A stretch of 7,429 bases of DNA from NCBI GenBank assembly GCA_031277445.1, contig JAITMH010000082.1, forward strand, positions 1 to 7,429, in the 5' to 3' direction. Each line of letters begins with the position of its first letter. Within the stretch, counting starts at the first letter, position 1. A program made the translations under genes and the position numbers. Origin of the DNA: Burkholderiales bacterium (GTDB lineage: Bacteria; Pseudomonadota; Gammaproteobacteria; Burkholderiales; Casimicrobiaceae). The notes below the pieces were generated by a model. The model was not told the DNA's origin, ran no database searches, and saw only the letters and a program-made list of their open reading frames with translations. Positions 1 through 6,840 of this stretch are shown here, piece by piece.

Positions 1-136
1 GATGGGGGGCTACCGCATCGCCGCTCAAATCAGCATCGAGACAATCTTCTTCATTTTCTGCCTGGCGATCATGGCAGGGATCATCGCGGTGGCGGCGTTG
101 GGGAAAGAGACGCAGAGGACGGAGTTGAAAACGTAA
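1..136 (+). CDS. C-terminal fragment of a membrane transporter, probably MFS
   Basis: Only the end of this gene is inside the window: 44 codons are open from position 2, with a TAA stop at 134-136. The visible peptide begins MGGYRIAAQIS, has one hydrophobic helix of about 20 residues (around TIFFIFCLAIMAGIIAVAAL), and ends in a short polar tail, GKETQRTELKT. A last transmembrane helix followed by a G-x-E-T-x-x-x-x-L tail is typical of major facilitator superfamily permeases, where this segment follows helix 12. The ATG at position 2 is more likely internal than a true start, because a lone 44-aa protein would not look like this. The substrate cannot be inferred. It could instead be the end of another polytopic membrane protein. 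The family call rests on a short tail and is moderate only. Confidence 0.5.
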   Translation, partial: MGGYRIAAQISIETIFFIFCLAIMAGIIAVAALGKETQRTELKT

Positions 137-160
137 TCGGGGAGCAGGGATCAGAACTCC

Positions 161-187
161 GTCACTCCCGCGAAAGCGGGAATCCAG
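161..187. repeat. Hairpin repeat unit (CCCGC-GAAA-GCGGG core)
   Basis: The stem CCCGC (167-171) pairs with GCGGG (176-180) around a GAAA tetraloop, extended by T166-A181. The unit reads like the widespread 'cattcccgcgaaagcgggaat' type of intergenic repeat, related in form to the Neisseria dRS3 style of element. It lies 30 nt after the transporter stop and is followed nine bases later by six T residues (190-195), so it might weakly act as a terminator. The gap between stem and T-run is too long for a standard intrinsic terminator. Confidence 0.55.
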
Positions 188-288
188 TGTTTTTTCGATA
201 CGCCCATTTTCTGGATTGCTTCGCTGCGCTCGCAATGACGCCTTTTTGGTTTCTCGCGGAGGCGCGGAGAGCGCGGAAAGGAATCGTC

Positions 289-310
289 ATTCTGCGCGAA
301 GTGGCAGAAT
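289..310. repeat. Short inverted repeat (ATTCTGC/GCAGAAT)
   Basis: Seven-base arms ATTCTGC (289-295) and GCAGAAT (304-310) enclose an eight-base loop. The surrounding sequence, a GTCATTC start and a GAATCCACC end, has the form of a small dispersed intergenic palindrome. No further copy is present in the window. Confidence 0.5.
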
Positions 311-411
311 CCACCCCCTCTTCCGCGAGAGGAGAAGGTTTGTTCTTCTCCGCGCCTTCGTGTGAGGTCAACCCGTCGCGGTTCGCTGCGCTCACCACGA
401 CCTACGAAATT

Positions 412-430
412 TGCGTTCTTTGCGGTTAAA
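412..430 (+). repeat. 19-bp repeat, copy 1 (inverted copy at 7392-7410)
   Basis: The 19 bases TGCGTTCTTTGCGGTTAAA occur here on the plus strand and again, perfectly, on the minus strand at 7392-7410 just upstream of rnhA. In both places the repeat is followed closely by a TCATG or TCATCATG string. It resembles the 'accgcaaagaacgcaaag' family of dispersed repeats. Its role is unknown. Confidence 0.75.
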
Positions 431-464
431 TCATGTTTTTGGATTCCCGGATGGTGCTTTGCTT

Positions 465-515
465 ATCCGGTCTAACCTAGCTGGAACCAGAGTTCAAGGA
501 TTTGATACTTGAATC
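465..515 (+). repeat. 51-bp direct repeat, copy 1
   Basis: This stretch matches 5517-5567 at 48 of 51 positions in the same orientation, with a run of 30 identical bases (GGAACCAGAG...ATACTTGA). Mismatches fall at repeat positions 13, 18 and 49. It contains two small dyads: GAAC-CAGA-GTTC, and TCAAG/CTTGA around a nine-base loop. The match stops abruptly after position 515, where this copy continues with a T-run. The two copies lie on either side of the DUF2339/DUF3999 operon. Confidence 0.9.
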
Positions 516-715
516 TTTTTTGCGCCAAGGGCTTGACGCAACGAAGCGGTACCACCACCATTACTGTTATGAAAAACGGGTGCTATCCAAACGACATGTC
601 AAGTGCGTGTAAAAATCGCCTCGTTCTGACGAGCATCCTTGGCGTCGGGCGTTGAATCCGGTAGCCTCTCTCCTTTATGCAAGTGCTTTAATCCGACAGA
701 CTGAGTAAAAAACGC
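516..715 (+). other. Untranslated leader before the DUF2339 operon; no gene
   Basis: No coding region is visible. There is an imperfect inverted repeat at 522-539 (GCGCCAAG/CTTGACGC, one mismatch, very short loop) and a small hairpin at 620-633 (CTCGT-TCTG-ACGAG). The operon promoter should be here or in the repeat region upstream. The best sigma-70-like pieces are TTGAAT at 652-657 with TTTATG at 674-679, and a lone TTTAAT at 687-692. Neither makes a convincing promoter, so none is called. The bases between repeat and gene are not visibly repetitive. Confidence 0.5.
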
Positions 716-721
716 AGGGAG
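716..721 (+). promoter_or_regulatory. Ribosome binding site for the GTG start of the DUF2339 gene
   Basis: AGGGAG lies six bases before the GTG at 728. It supports a GTG start. In the same frame upstream a TAA at 689-691 closes the reading frame and no ATG, GTG or TTG lies between. The next in-frame ATG (857) would cut off the N-terminal helix. Confidence 0.75.
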
Positions 722-727
722 CATCTC

Positions 728-3700
728 GTGGAACTTTTCATCGTTTTGCTGTTGTTGTTCTATGGTTTGGTTTTGCCTTTCTTAACCTTCGTGGCGCTAT
801 CGAACGGTAGCAAGTGGAAAGAAGAAGTAGAGCGCCTGAAACGGCAGATAGCCTCGATGAAGGAACATCTGCTCATTTTGGATGAGAAGTTGCGGGAGCC
901 TCGCCGACAGGCGTCTGGATACACGGTAGCGGACAGAAAAACGGAACAGGCCGTACCGGAAGAATGGCAGGAGGAACAATTCGGGAACTGGAAAGAGGAA
1001 ATTCCTGCGCCTTCTGCTTCCGAGCCGGTGGCTTTTTCAGCGCCTGAAGAAATGGAATCTGTCGCGGTGAAAACGCCTCCGATTCCGACGGCAATCGGAC
1101 AGAGCCATTACGCCGCTCAAGCGCCCGAAAGTATCAGGGCTGTGCCCCAAGCCGCGCCAGCGGCAACGCGCCCGCAATGGCTGGAGCGCTTTCTCGCTTG
1201 GTGCATTGGCGGTAATCCGCTGGTGCGCGTCGGGATTCTGGTTCTTTTCTTGGGCGTTTCTTTCTTGCTCAAACTGGCGGCGGATTACGGCTGGTTTCCG
1301 CTTGAACTGCGATTGGCCGGTGTGGCGTTGGGCGCGGCGGTGTTGCTCGGTATCGGCTGGCGGTTGCGGAACAAGCGCCGGAATTACGGCTTGTTGCTGC
1401 AAGGCGGCGGCATCGGAATCCTGTATCTGGTGATCTACGCCGCGTTCGCGTATTTCGAGCTTTTCCCCAAGGGATCTGCGCTATTCGCTTTTTTCCTGTT
1501 GTTCGCTGTCTGTGCGCTGTCGGCGTTTCTGGCGGTGCGACAGGAGGCCTCCGCGCTGGCGATCATGGGAATGACCGGCGGCTTCGCGGCACCAGTGTTG
1601 ATTTCCACCGGCAGCGGCAATCATATCGCGCTGTTCAGTTATTTCGCCTTGCTCAATGCGGGTGTGCTCGGCATCGCCTGGTTCCGTGCCTGGCGCGGAC
1701 TCAACTTATTGGGGTTCGTGTTCACGCTCGGTGTCGGCGCTCTGTGGGGCATGAAATATTACGCGCCCGAGCATCTGCAAAGTGTCGAATGCTTCCTCGT
1801 TTTATTTTTCCTTTATTACGTTGCTGTCGCGCTGTTGTATGCGATACGGCGCGAGTTGGAGCTGAAGCGCTATGTTGACGGAACGCTTGTGTTTGGCGCT
1901 CCGATAGCGTTCAGTTTGTTGCAGGCGCAACTTGTTGGCGAGATCGAGTTCGGCATGGCTTGGAGCGCGGTTGCGCTGGGCGCGTTTTATCTGTTTCTGG
2001 CAACGTGGCTGGCGCGCTACCGCCTGGAACGTCTGCGCCTTGTTTTCGAGTCAATGCTTGCGCTTGGTGTTTTGTTCCTTACGCTGGCGGTACCGCTGGC
2101 TTTCGAGGGCACGCGGCTGACCGGAGCGATCTGGGCGGTCGAAGGCGCCGGGTTGTGTTGGGTGGCCATACGACAGCAACGCAGGTTGGCGTTGGCAAGC
2201 GGCTTGATGTTGCAGATTTTCGCTGCGGTTTCGTTTTTTCTCGACCGCTCGGGCGGCCTCATTCCGGAAGCGCCGTTACTGCTCAACAGTTGGTATATCG
2301 GTGCGCTGATGCTCACGCTGTCGGCGCTCTTCTGCGGTTGGCGATTGCGCAGCGAAGCAGCAAGATTATGGCTTGGGGAACTCGGACAAAATCTGTCGTT
2401 GTTGTTCGGAGGTATTGGGCTGCTCTGGTGGCTCGGCAGCGGCGGTGCGGAAATCCTGCGTTATTTCGGATCGTTTACAACGGCTTTTTACGCCTGTCTG
2501 GTGTTTGCCGTGTTGACGGCATGGCTTGCCCATGGTGTCGGTCGCCGTTTGCAATGGTCTGAGATGGAGTGGGTGGCGTTGGCGCTCTCTCCGGTGTTGC
2601 TGCTTGCTGTGTGGCTTTCGTTTTCTCAAGACTTGTTGCCGTTCACTGACTGGGGATTGTACGTTTGGCCGTCGTCGGTAATTCTGGCGTATGCGCTTCT
2701 GTTCCTGCAAGAACGCCGCGCTGTGCAACAGCCTTTCTTCGCCGGGTTTTTGGGGACGCTGCACGCGCTGATGTTCTGGACGCTATGCCTCATTGCTGGT
2801 CTGGAGTTTCGCGGCTTTGTCGCTGCGTATGTGCCAGAAGGTGTCTGGCAGTGGAGCAGTTGGGCGTTTGTCGGCGCTTTGCTGTTGCTTGCGCTGATCC
2901 ATGTCGCTCCGCGCTTCAGTTGGCCGGTCGCACGTTTTCGCTCACACTATTTGAGGCTCGGCGCCGCGCCGGTAGTGTTGCTGGCGTTGGGATGGGCGTT
3001 CCTGGGGATTTTCAGCGACGGCAATCCTGAGCCGCTGCCTTATCTGCCGCTCCTGAATCCGGTTGAGCTGTGTCAGTTACTCGTCTTCGCCGCGCTGTTC
3101 TCTTGGGTGCGTGCGAACAGGGAATTTTTCGGCACCCCGCTTCGCCTCAACGCGGGTGCTTTGCCTGCGTGGTTGCCGATCGGCGCCGTGGCGCTGCTTT
3201 TTCTTTTGCTCAACGCTGCTTTGCTGCGCACGCTGCACCAGTACGCGGCAATTGATTACCGGATCGGAGCCGTCGTCGCCGAACTCGGGGCACAGTTGTG
3301 GTTCGTCGCGCTATGGATCGTTTTCGTCGCCGCAGGCATGTTGTTGCTGCGCCATGCGGACGCCTCCCGGCAGCGTGCGTTCCTCGTCGTTGTTCTGCCG
3401 TTGCTGGCGCTGCTCTGGCTTTGGAGTGTACGCAGCAATCTTTCCGTTGCCAGTGGCGCATGGAGCGTTTTGCCACTGTTGAATCCGTTCGATCTGGCGC
3501 AAGCCGGAGTGATCGCGTTGTCAATTTTTGTTCTGGCGCGGTTGCGACCGATAGATGTCAAACCAGAGCCGTACCTGCCCATCTTTGCTGCTGCGGTTGG
3601 TGGCGGCGGCTTTCTCTGGCTGAACGCGATGCTCTTGCGCACACTACATCATTGGCTCGAAATTCCGTACCGCTTCGATGCCCTTTACGCTTCGACAACA

Positions 3701-3970
3701 GCACAGGCCGCGCTGTCACTGCTATGGGGCTTTCTGGCGCTGATCTTGATGGTCTGGGCGGTGCGTCGCGCACAACGCGTGCCGTGGTTTGTTGGTATTA
3801 CCCTGTTGGCGCTGACAGTGAGCAAACTCTTTTTTGTCGAGCTTTCCAATATCGGTGGTACGGCACGGATTTTTTCGTTTATCGGCGTCGGCATGTTGCT
3901 CTTGTTGATCGGATACGTGGCGCCGCTTCCTCCGAAAAAGAAGGAGAACGTTAATGATGAGGCGATTTAA
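728..3970 (+). CDS. DUF2339-family polytopic inner-membrane protein
   Basis: A 1080-residue, very hydrophobic protein. An N-terminal helix (about 3-25) is followed by a charged, probably coiled-coil segment (28-57) and a Pro/Ala/Glu-rich linker (58-148). About 25 membrane helices then run to residue 1065. Family signatures visible are GGNPLVRVGILVLFLGVSFL (161-180), LLQGGGIGILYLVIYAA (223-239), GMTGGFAAPVLIST (281-294) and AIWAVEGAGLCWVAIRQQRR (467-486). These mark DUF2339 (Pfam PF10101), whose function is not known to me. The C-terminal third carries a repeated module with LPLLNP at 773 and 915 and NAxLLRTLH at 829 and 966. The start is GTG with a good ribosome binding site. The stop overlaps the next gene by 17 nt, so the two are co-translated and probably form a complex. 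No enzymatic motif was recognised. Confidence 0.9.
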   Translation: MELFIVLLLLFYGLVLPFLTFVALSNGSKWKEEVERLKRQIASMKEHLLILDEKLREPRRQASGYTVADRKTEQAVPEEWQEEQFGNWKEEIPAPSASEPVAFSAPEEMESVAVKTPPIPTAIGQSHYAAQAPESIRAVPQAAPAATRPQWLERFLAWCIGGNPLVRVGILVLFLGVSFLLKLAADYGWFPLELRLAGVALGAAVLLGIGWRLRNKRRNYGLLLQGGGIGILYLVIYAAFAYFELFPKGSALFAFFLLFAVCALSAFLAVRQEASALAIMGMTGGFAAPVLISTGSGNHIALFSYFALLNAGVLGIAWFRAWRGLNLLGFVFTLGVGALWGMKYYAPEHLQSVECFLVLFFLYYVAVALLYAIRRELELKRYVDGTLVFGAPIAFSLLQAQLVGEIEFGMAWSAVALGAFYLFLATWLARYRLERLRLVFESMLALGVLFLTLAVPLAFEGTRLTGAIWAVEGAGLCWVAIRQQRRLALASGLMLQIFAAVSFFLDRSGGLIPEAPLLLNSWYIGALMLTLSALFCGWRLRSEAARLWLGELGQNLSLLFGGIGLLWWLGSGGAEILRYFGSFTTAFYACLVFAVLTAWLAHGVGRRLQWSEMEWVALALSPVLLLAVWLSFSQDLLPFTDWGLYVWPSSVILAYALLFLQERRAVQQPFFAGFLGTLHALMFWTLCLIAGLEFRGFVAAYVPEGVWQWSSWAFVGALLLLALIHVAPRFSWPVARFRSHYLRLGAAPVVLLALGWAFLGIFSDGNPEPLPYLPLLNPVELCQLLVFAALFSWVRANREFFGTPLRLNAGALPAWLPIGAVALLFLLLNAALLRTLHQYAAIDYRIGAVVAELGAQLWFVALWIVFVAAGMLLLRHADASRQRAFLVVVLPLLALLWLWSVRSNLSVASGAWSVLPLLNPFDLAQAGVIALSIFVLARLRPIDVKPEPYLPIFAAAVGGGGFLWLNAMLLRTLHHWLEIPYRFDALYASTTAQAALSLLWGFLALILMVWAVRRAQRVPWFVGITLLALTVSKLFFVELSNIGGTARIFSFIGVGMLLLLIGYVAPLPPKKKENVNDEAI
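3941..3946 (+). promoter_or_regulatory. Ribosome binding site of the DUF3999 gene, inside the upstream gene
   Basis: AAGGAG sits seven bases before the ATG at 3954, within the last codons of the DUF2339 gene. It favours ATG 3954 over the adjacent ATG at 3957, although both are possible. It indicates translation coupling of the two genes. Confidence 0.75.
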
Positions 3971-5492
3971 TTTTTTCACATTTCTTTTTTTCGCAGGAAT
4001 GTTGGCGGCAACATCAGCGACAGCGGAAATAGCTCTGGAAGCAGGGTCGAAAACTGGTTTTCGCCATTATTTTGCGCTTGAGCTTGAAGGTAACGCCTCG
4101 TACTATTTGTTTACGTTTACGCCCGAAGTACATCAGGCGATCATGGCTCCCGGTGGACGCGATTTTCGCATCATCGACGCGGGCGGCAACCTTGTTCCTT
4201 ACGCTTTTGGCGGCAGCATCGAGGCAAAGGAGGAAATGCCGAAAGAGTTGACGCTGCGTTCGTTGCCCTGGTTTCCGCTGCCGCGTGCACAAGGGGGCAA
4301 GAGTGTGCGGGACGGATTCATCATTGCCGCAGACGGCGCTTTGCGCGTTCGCGAACGTCAGATTGAAGCGGAGCATCGCAGTGGCGATATCATTGATCTC
4401 AGCGGAATTTTCAGTGAAGCCAAAGGGAAGGGCGACGAACAAAGTGACGGGAGAAACAACCCCGCTCTTAATGCTCTTTTTATCCACATTGACGCTTCGA
4501 CGGGAGAATATCTGGGCACCGTTGAAGTACTCGCAAGCAACGATCTGCAAAACTGGTCTTCGGTGACGACGGCACAGTTGTTGCGGCTTGATCATCATGG
4601 TCAGCGGTTGGAGCGGGAGCGGGTCGATTTTGACGGAGCCTTGCTCACCAGATTACCGCGTTATCTGCAACTGCGCTGGCGCGCTGCGCCGCCGATTATT
4701 GCGAGTATTGAAGCAGAGCTTTTGCTGCCGCAAGGTGACGCTGTGCAGGTTCAACGGGAGAGGCAGAGCGAACTTCGGTACTGGCGGGAAAAGTTGCCCG
4801 GCCAAATGCTGCCGGACGGTCAAGTAATTTTCGATACTGGCGGTGTTTTTCCTGTTGATCGCTTGCGTTTCCACCTCCCTCGTCCCAATACGGTGGTGCC
4901 GGTAAAACTTTATTCCCGCGCCGACGAAAATGCGTCTTGGCAACTGATTTGCAGGGAAACACTCTATCGACTGCAAGGGCCCGACGGAGTTGAGGAGACG
5001 CCGGAAATCAGGGTTGCCTCGAACCGGGATCGCTTCTGGAGCATGGTTGTAGAGAGCGATGGCCGCAGTGCGGGCGGCACCGGAAAAGGTAAAGAAAATA
5101 ACGGCAGTAAGGAAAATCCTGAATTCGGAGGTGCGCCGCTGTTATCGGTTGGCTGGCGACCGGAGACGGTTACCTTTCTCGCGCACGGCACCCCGCCGTT
5201 TTTGATTGCAGCAGGCAATGCTCAGGCGACAGATGCCAGTATTCCGCTCACGCGGTTGCTGGTCGGAGACAAGCCGTATCTGGCGGTGGCACGGGTCGGC
5301 GCGGTGCAGCCGACACCGGCAAACGCGCCTGTCGTTTTGTCCGGCACGGAAGCCGAGCCGGAAAATCAAACCCTGCGCTACATTTTATGGGGCGTCCTGC
5401 TCGCTATTGTTGCGTTGCTTGCGTTTATGGCTTGGAGGGTGGCAAAACATTTGCCGCAGGAGGAAAACAGCAAAGAGGGCGACCGGCATTGA
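3954..5492 (+). CDS. DUF3999-family exported, C-terminally anchored protein
   Basis: A 512-residue protein. It starts with a signal peptide (MMRR, hydrophobic core to about residue 20, cleavage likely after SATA at 24). A large beta-rich periplasmic region follows (about 25-470). A single membrane helix (about 474-496, YILWGVLLAIVALLAFMAWR) precedes a short charged cytoplasmic tail. The layout and conserved stretches such as LRSLPWFPLP (101-110), VFPVDRLRFHLPRPNTVVPV (298-317) and the HGTPPFLIAAGNAQA region (411-425) fit the DUF3999 family (PF13163). The middle part looks like a carbohydrate-binding-type beta sandwich, but that is inference. Two low-complexity polar inserts (158-169 and 374-391) are probably surface loops. 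The gene overlaps the DUF2339 gene by 17 nt; this pairing recurs in Gram-negative genomes. A joint envelope role is likely, with the substrate or partner unknown. Confidence 0.85.
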   Translation: MMRRFNFFTFLFFAGMLAATSATAEIALEAGSKTGFRHYFALELEGNASYYLFTFTPEVHQAIMAPGGRDFRIIDAGGNLVPYAFGGSIEAKEEMPKELTLRSLPWFPLPRAQGGKSVRDGFIIAADGALRVRERQIEAEHRSGDIIDLSGIFSEAKGKGDEQSDGRNNPALNALFIHIDASTGEYLGTVEVLASNDLQNWSSVTTAQLLRLDHHGQRLERERVDFDGALLTRLPRYLQLRWRAAPPIIASIEAELLLPQGDAVQVQRERQSELRYWREKLPGQMLPDGQVIFDTGGVFPVDRLRFHLPRPNTVVPVKLYSRADENASWQLICRETLYRLQGPDGVEETPEIRVASNRDRFWSMVVESDGRSAGGTGKGKENNGSKENPEFGGAPLLSVGWRPETVTFLAHGTPPFLIAAGNAQATDASIPLTRLLVGDKPYLAVARVGAVQPTPANAPVVLSGTEAEPENQTLRYILWGVLLAIVALLAFMAWRVAKHLPQEENSKEGDRH

Positions 5493-5516
5493 TGGTTTAC
5501 CCGCACTTTATAAAAC

Positions 5517-5567
5517 ATCCGGTCTAACGTAGCGGGAACCAGAGTTCAAGGATTTGATACTTGATTC
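5517..5567 (+). repeat. 51-bp direct repeat, copy 2, abutting the IS element
   Basis: This is 48/51 identical to 465-515, in the same orientation. It begins 24 nt after the stop of the DUF3999 gene. It ends 11 bases before the left-end hairpin of the IS200-type element, so the IS either inserted at its edge or shares this flank. It differs from copy 1 at 5529, 5534 and 5565. Confidence 0.9.
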
Positions 5568-5578
5568 ATAGAGGCAAA

Positions 5579-5597
5579 CCCCCGGCTCTGCCGGGGG
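5579..5597 (+). repeat. IS left-end hairpin
   Basis: A perfect eight-base stem, CCCCCGGC (5579-5586) with GCCGGGGG (5590-5597), and a TCT loop. It lies 72 bases before the transposase start. In the IS200/IS605 group such subterminal hairpins are what the transposase dimer recognises on single-stranded DNA. Confidence 0.8.
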
Positions 5598-5669
5598 ACT
5601 CACCAAGGTTTGACCTTTACGACGGTCAGTGCGAATTTCTGATCTCTGCCAAGAGAAAGGAGATTCACA

Positions 5670-6098
5670 ATGAAAGAATACCAGAGTCTGAGTCACACGA
5701 GATGGGATTGCAAGTATCATGTGGTGTTCATACCGAAGCGCCGCAAGAAACGGATATTTGGGGCGCTTCGTCGGCACTTGGGCGAGTTGTTTCATGAATT
5801 GGCCTCGCACAAGGAGTCGCGGATAGTGGAAGGGCACTTGATGGGCGATCACGTTCACATGTGTATCAGTATTCCGCCGAAATATGCGGTATCGAATGTG
5901 GTCGGGTACCTCAAGGGGAAGAGCGCGATACAGATTGCGCGCAAGTACGGTGGTTGACAGAAGAACTTCACTGGCGAGCACTTCTGGGCGAGAGGGTACT
6001 TTGTTTCGACGGTTGGTTTGGAGGAGAACATTGTACGAGCGTACATTCGCAATCAGGAAGCGGAGGATGATCGCTACGACCAGATGAAGTTGGAAATG
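5670..6098 (+). pseudogene. tnpA: IS200/IS605-family HUH (Y1) transposase, interrupted by TGA
   Basis: ATG 5670 has an AAAGGAG site seven bases upstream. The frame encodes a typical small single-strand transposase: an N-terminal YHVVFIPKRRKK region (16-27), then EGHLMGDHVHMCISIP with the metal-binding HVH pair (61-63), then YLKGKSA (80-86). After KYGG (92-95) a TGA at 5955-5957 interrupts the frame, where relatives usually have an arginine codon; a single C-to-T change of CGA would explain it. The same frame continues at once with QKNFTGEHFWARGYFVSTVG and RAYIRNQEAEDD. The tyrosine of YIRNQ (codon 125, 6042-6044) corresponds to the catalytic nucleophile and lies beyond the stop. The 95-aa product would bind metal but could not cut DNA. 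Recognisable similarity ends near 6098, although the frame stays open through the right end to 6365. Confidence 0.85.
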
Positions 6099-6160
6099 GG
6101 GCCGCCGCCAAGCGCGGCTCACGGTTTCGTGGGCGCCTTTGAGGTGCTCACAATTTTAAG

Positions 6161-6179
6161 CCACCGGCTTTGCCGGTGG
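6161..6179 (+). repeat. IS right-end hairpin
   Basis: A perfect eight-base stem, CCACCGGC (6161-6168) with GCCGGTGG (6172-6179), and a TTT loop. It matches the left-end hairpin in stem length and loop size. They differ at one base pair (C-G left, A-T right) that changed on both arms, and at the middle loop base. Confidence 0.8.
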
Positions 6180-6190
6180 TTGTTGACGGT

Positions 6191-6389
6191 CATCACCCAG
6201 TCATCCTTCGGTACCCGGTATCCTGTTCGGCCCGTCGCTCATCACGGCAGCCCGAGTCGCAGCAGCGATGCCCGGGTGGCCCAAAGAATGTTGACCAAAA
6301 AGCTGACCAAGCCACCCAAAACAGCCCAACAAATCAGTCAGTTTCAATCAAACGATTTACAATAACACGTTGATTTATAAGCAAATATC
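6191..6389. other. Gene-free spacer between the IS and the ssrA 3' end
   Basis: No gene, RNA or strong hairpin is seen. A seven-base TGACCAA direct repeat occurs at 6292-6298 and 6304-6310. A weak bulged dyad lies near 6346-6376 (CAATCAAACG against CGTTGATT), just beyond the tmRNA 3' end. It lacks the T-run needed for an intrinsic terminator on the minus strand. The sequence 3' of ssrA is a common landing site for integrating elements, but no integrase and no second copy of the ssrA end are in the window. Confidence 0.4.
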
Positions 6390-6750
<361 letters not shown>

Positions 6751-6801
6751 GTATTCGATGAGCCTGCCGTGGAATTTCGGGCAGGTTGCGCGTGAATGTT
6801 T

Positions 6802-6830
6802 ATTCTACCATTTGCGGTTGTTTTCTTAAA
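6802..6830 (-). promoter_or_regulatory. Candidate sigma-70 promoter of ssrA
   Basis: On the minus strand a TAGAAT (6807-6802), one base off TATAAT, is preceded 17 bases upstream by TTTAAG (6830-6825), a poor -35 box with three of six matches. Transcription would begin near 6795 and give a leader of about 45 nt to be cut off at 6750, in line with RNase P processing of pre-tmRNA. The -10 is fair and the -35 weak. Read-through from rnhA is an alternative. Confidence 0.35.
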
Positions 6831-6840
6831 GACTTATCGC

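Larger units (their letters stand above)
137..464. repeat. Mosaic of short dispersed palindromic repeats; no gene
   Basis: This gap of about 330 bases holds no believable gene. It is a string of at least five unrelated repeat-like units laid end to end. They are a CCCGC-GAAA-GCGGG hairpin unit (161-187), a unit with ATTGC/GCAAT arms (213-239), a GCGGAG-rich stretch (255-276), an ATTCTGC/GCAGAAT hairpin (289-310), a TTCGCTGCGCTCACCACGAC unit (382-401), and a TGCGTTCTTTGCGGTTAAA unit (412-430) that recurs inverted at 7392-7410. Units of these types are scattered widely in proteobacterial genomes. Only the last one is shown to repeat inside this window; the rest are recognised by appearance. The two short open frames here (162-398 minus, 187-429 plus) consist of repeat sequence and are not called. 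Confidence 0.65.
5568..6190 (+). mobile_element. IS200/IS605-group insertion sequence, transposase inactivated
   Basis: A compact element of about 620 bp. It consists of a left-end hairpin (5579-5597), one transposase gene of the HUH/Y1 single-strand type, and a right-end hairpin (6161-6179). There are no inverted terminal repeats and no obvious target duplication, as expected for IS200/IS605 elements, which move as single-stranded circles and insert next to a short target. No tnpB or accessory gene is present, so it is of the IS200 rather than the IS605 layout. The exact tips are not visible. The left limit is set by the end of the 51-bp repeat and the right limit by a point about ten bases after the hairpin. 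The transposase carries a nonsense codon, so the copy is probably immobile unless served in trans. Confidence 0.8.

Noticed and set aside
166..195. Hairpin plus T-run after the transporter gene as a terminator
   Set aside because: Nine bases separate the stem from the six Ts and the stem is a common repeat unit, so a terminator role is not supported.
502..570. Promoter using TTGATA (502-507) or TTGACG (533-538) for the DUF2339 operon
   Set aside because: No acceptable -10 box lies 16-18 bases downstream of either.
1960..2562. 200-aa open frame on the plus strand inside the DUF2339 gene
   Set aside because: It lies fully within a well-supported gene in another frame, is rich in R, A, G and C with no recognisable domain, and has the composition of a frame-shifted GC-rich coding region.
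4014..4598. 194-aa open frame on the minus strand inside the DUF3999 gene
   Set aside because: It is antisense to a recognised gene, has no domain, and fits a reading-frame shadow.
5508..6122. 204-aa minus-strand open frame across the IS
   Set aside because: It runs through the 51-bp repeat, the IS hairpin and the antisense of the transposase, and has no known domain.
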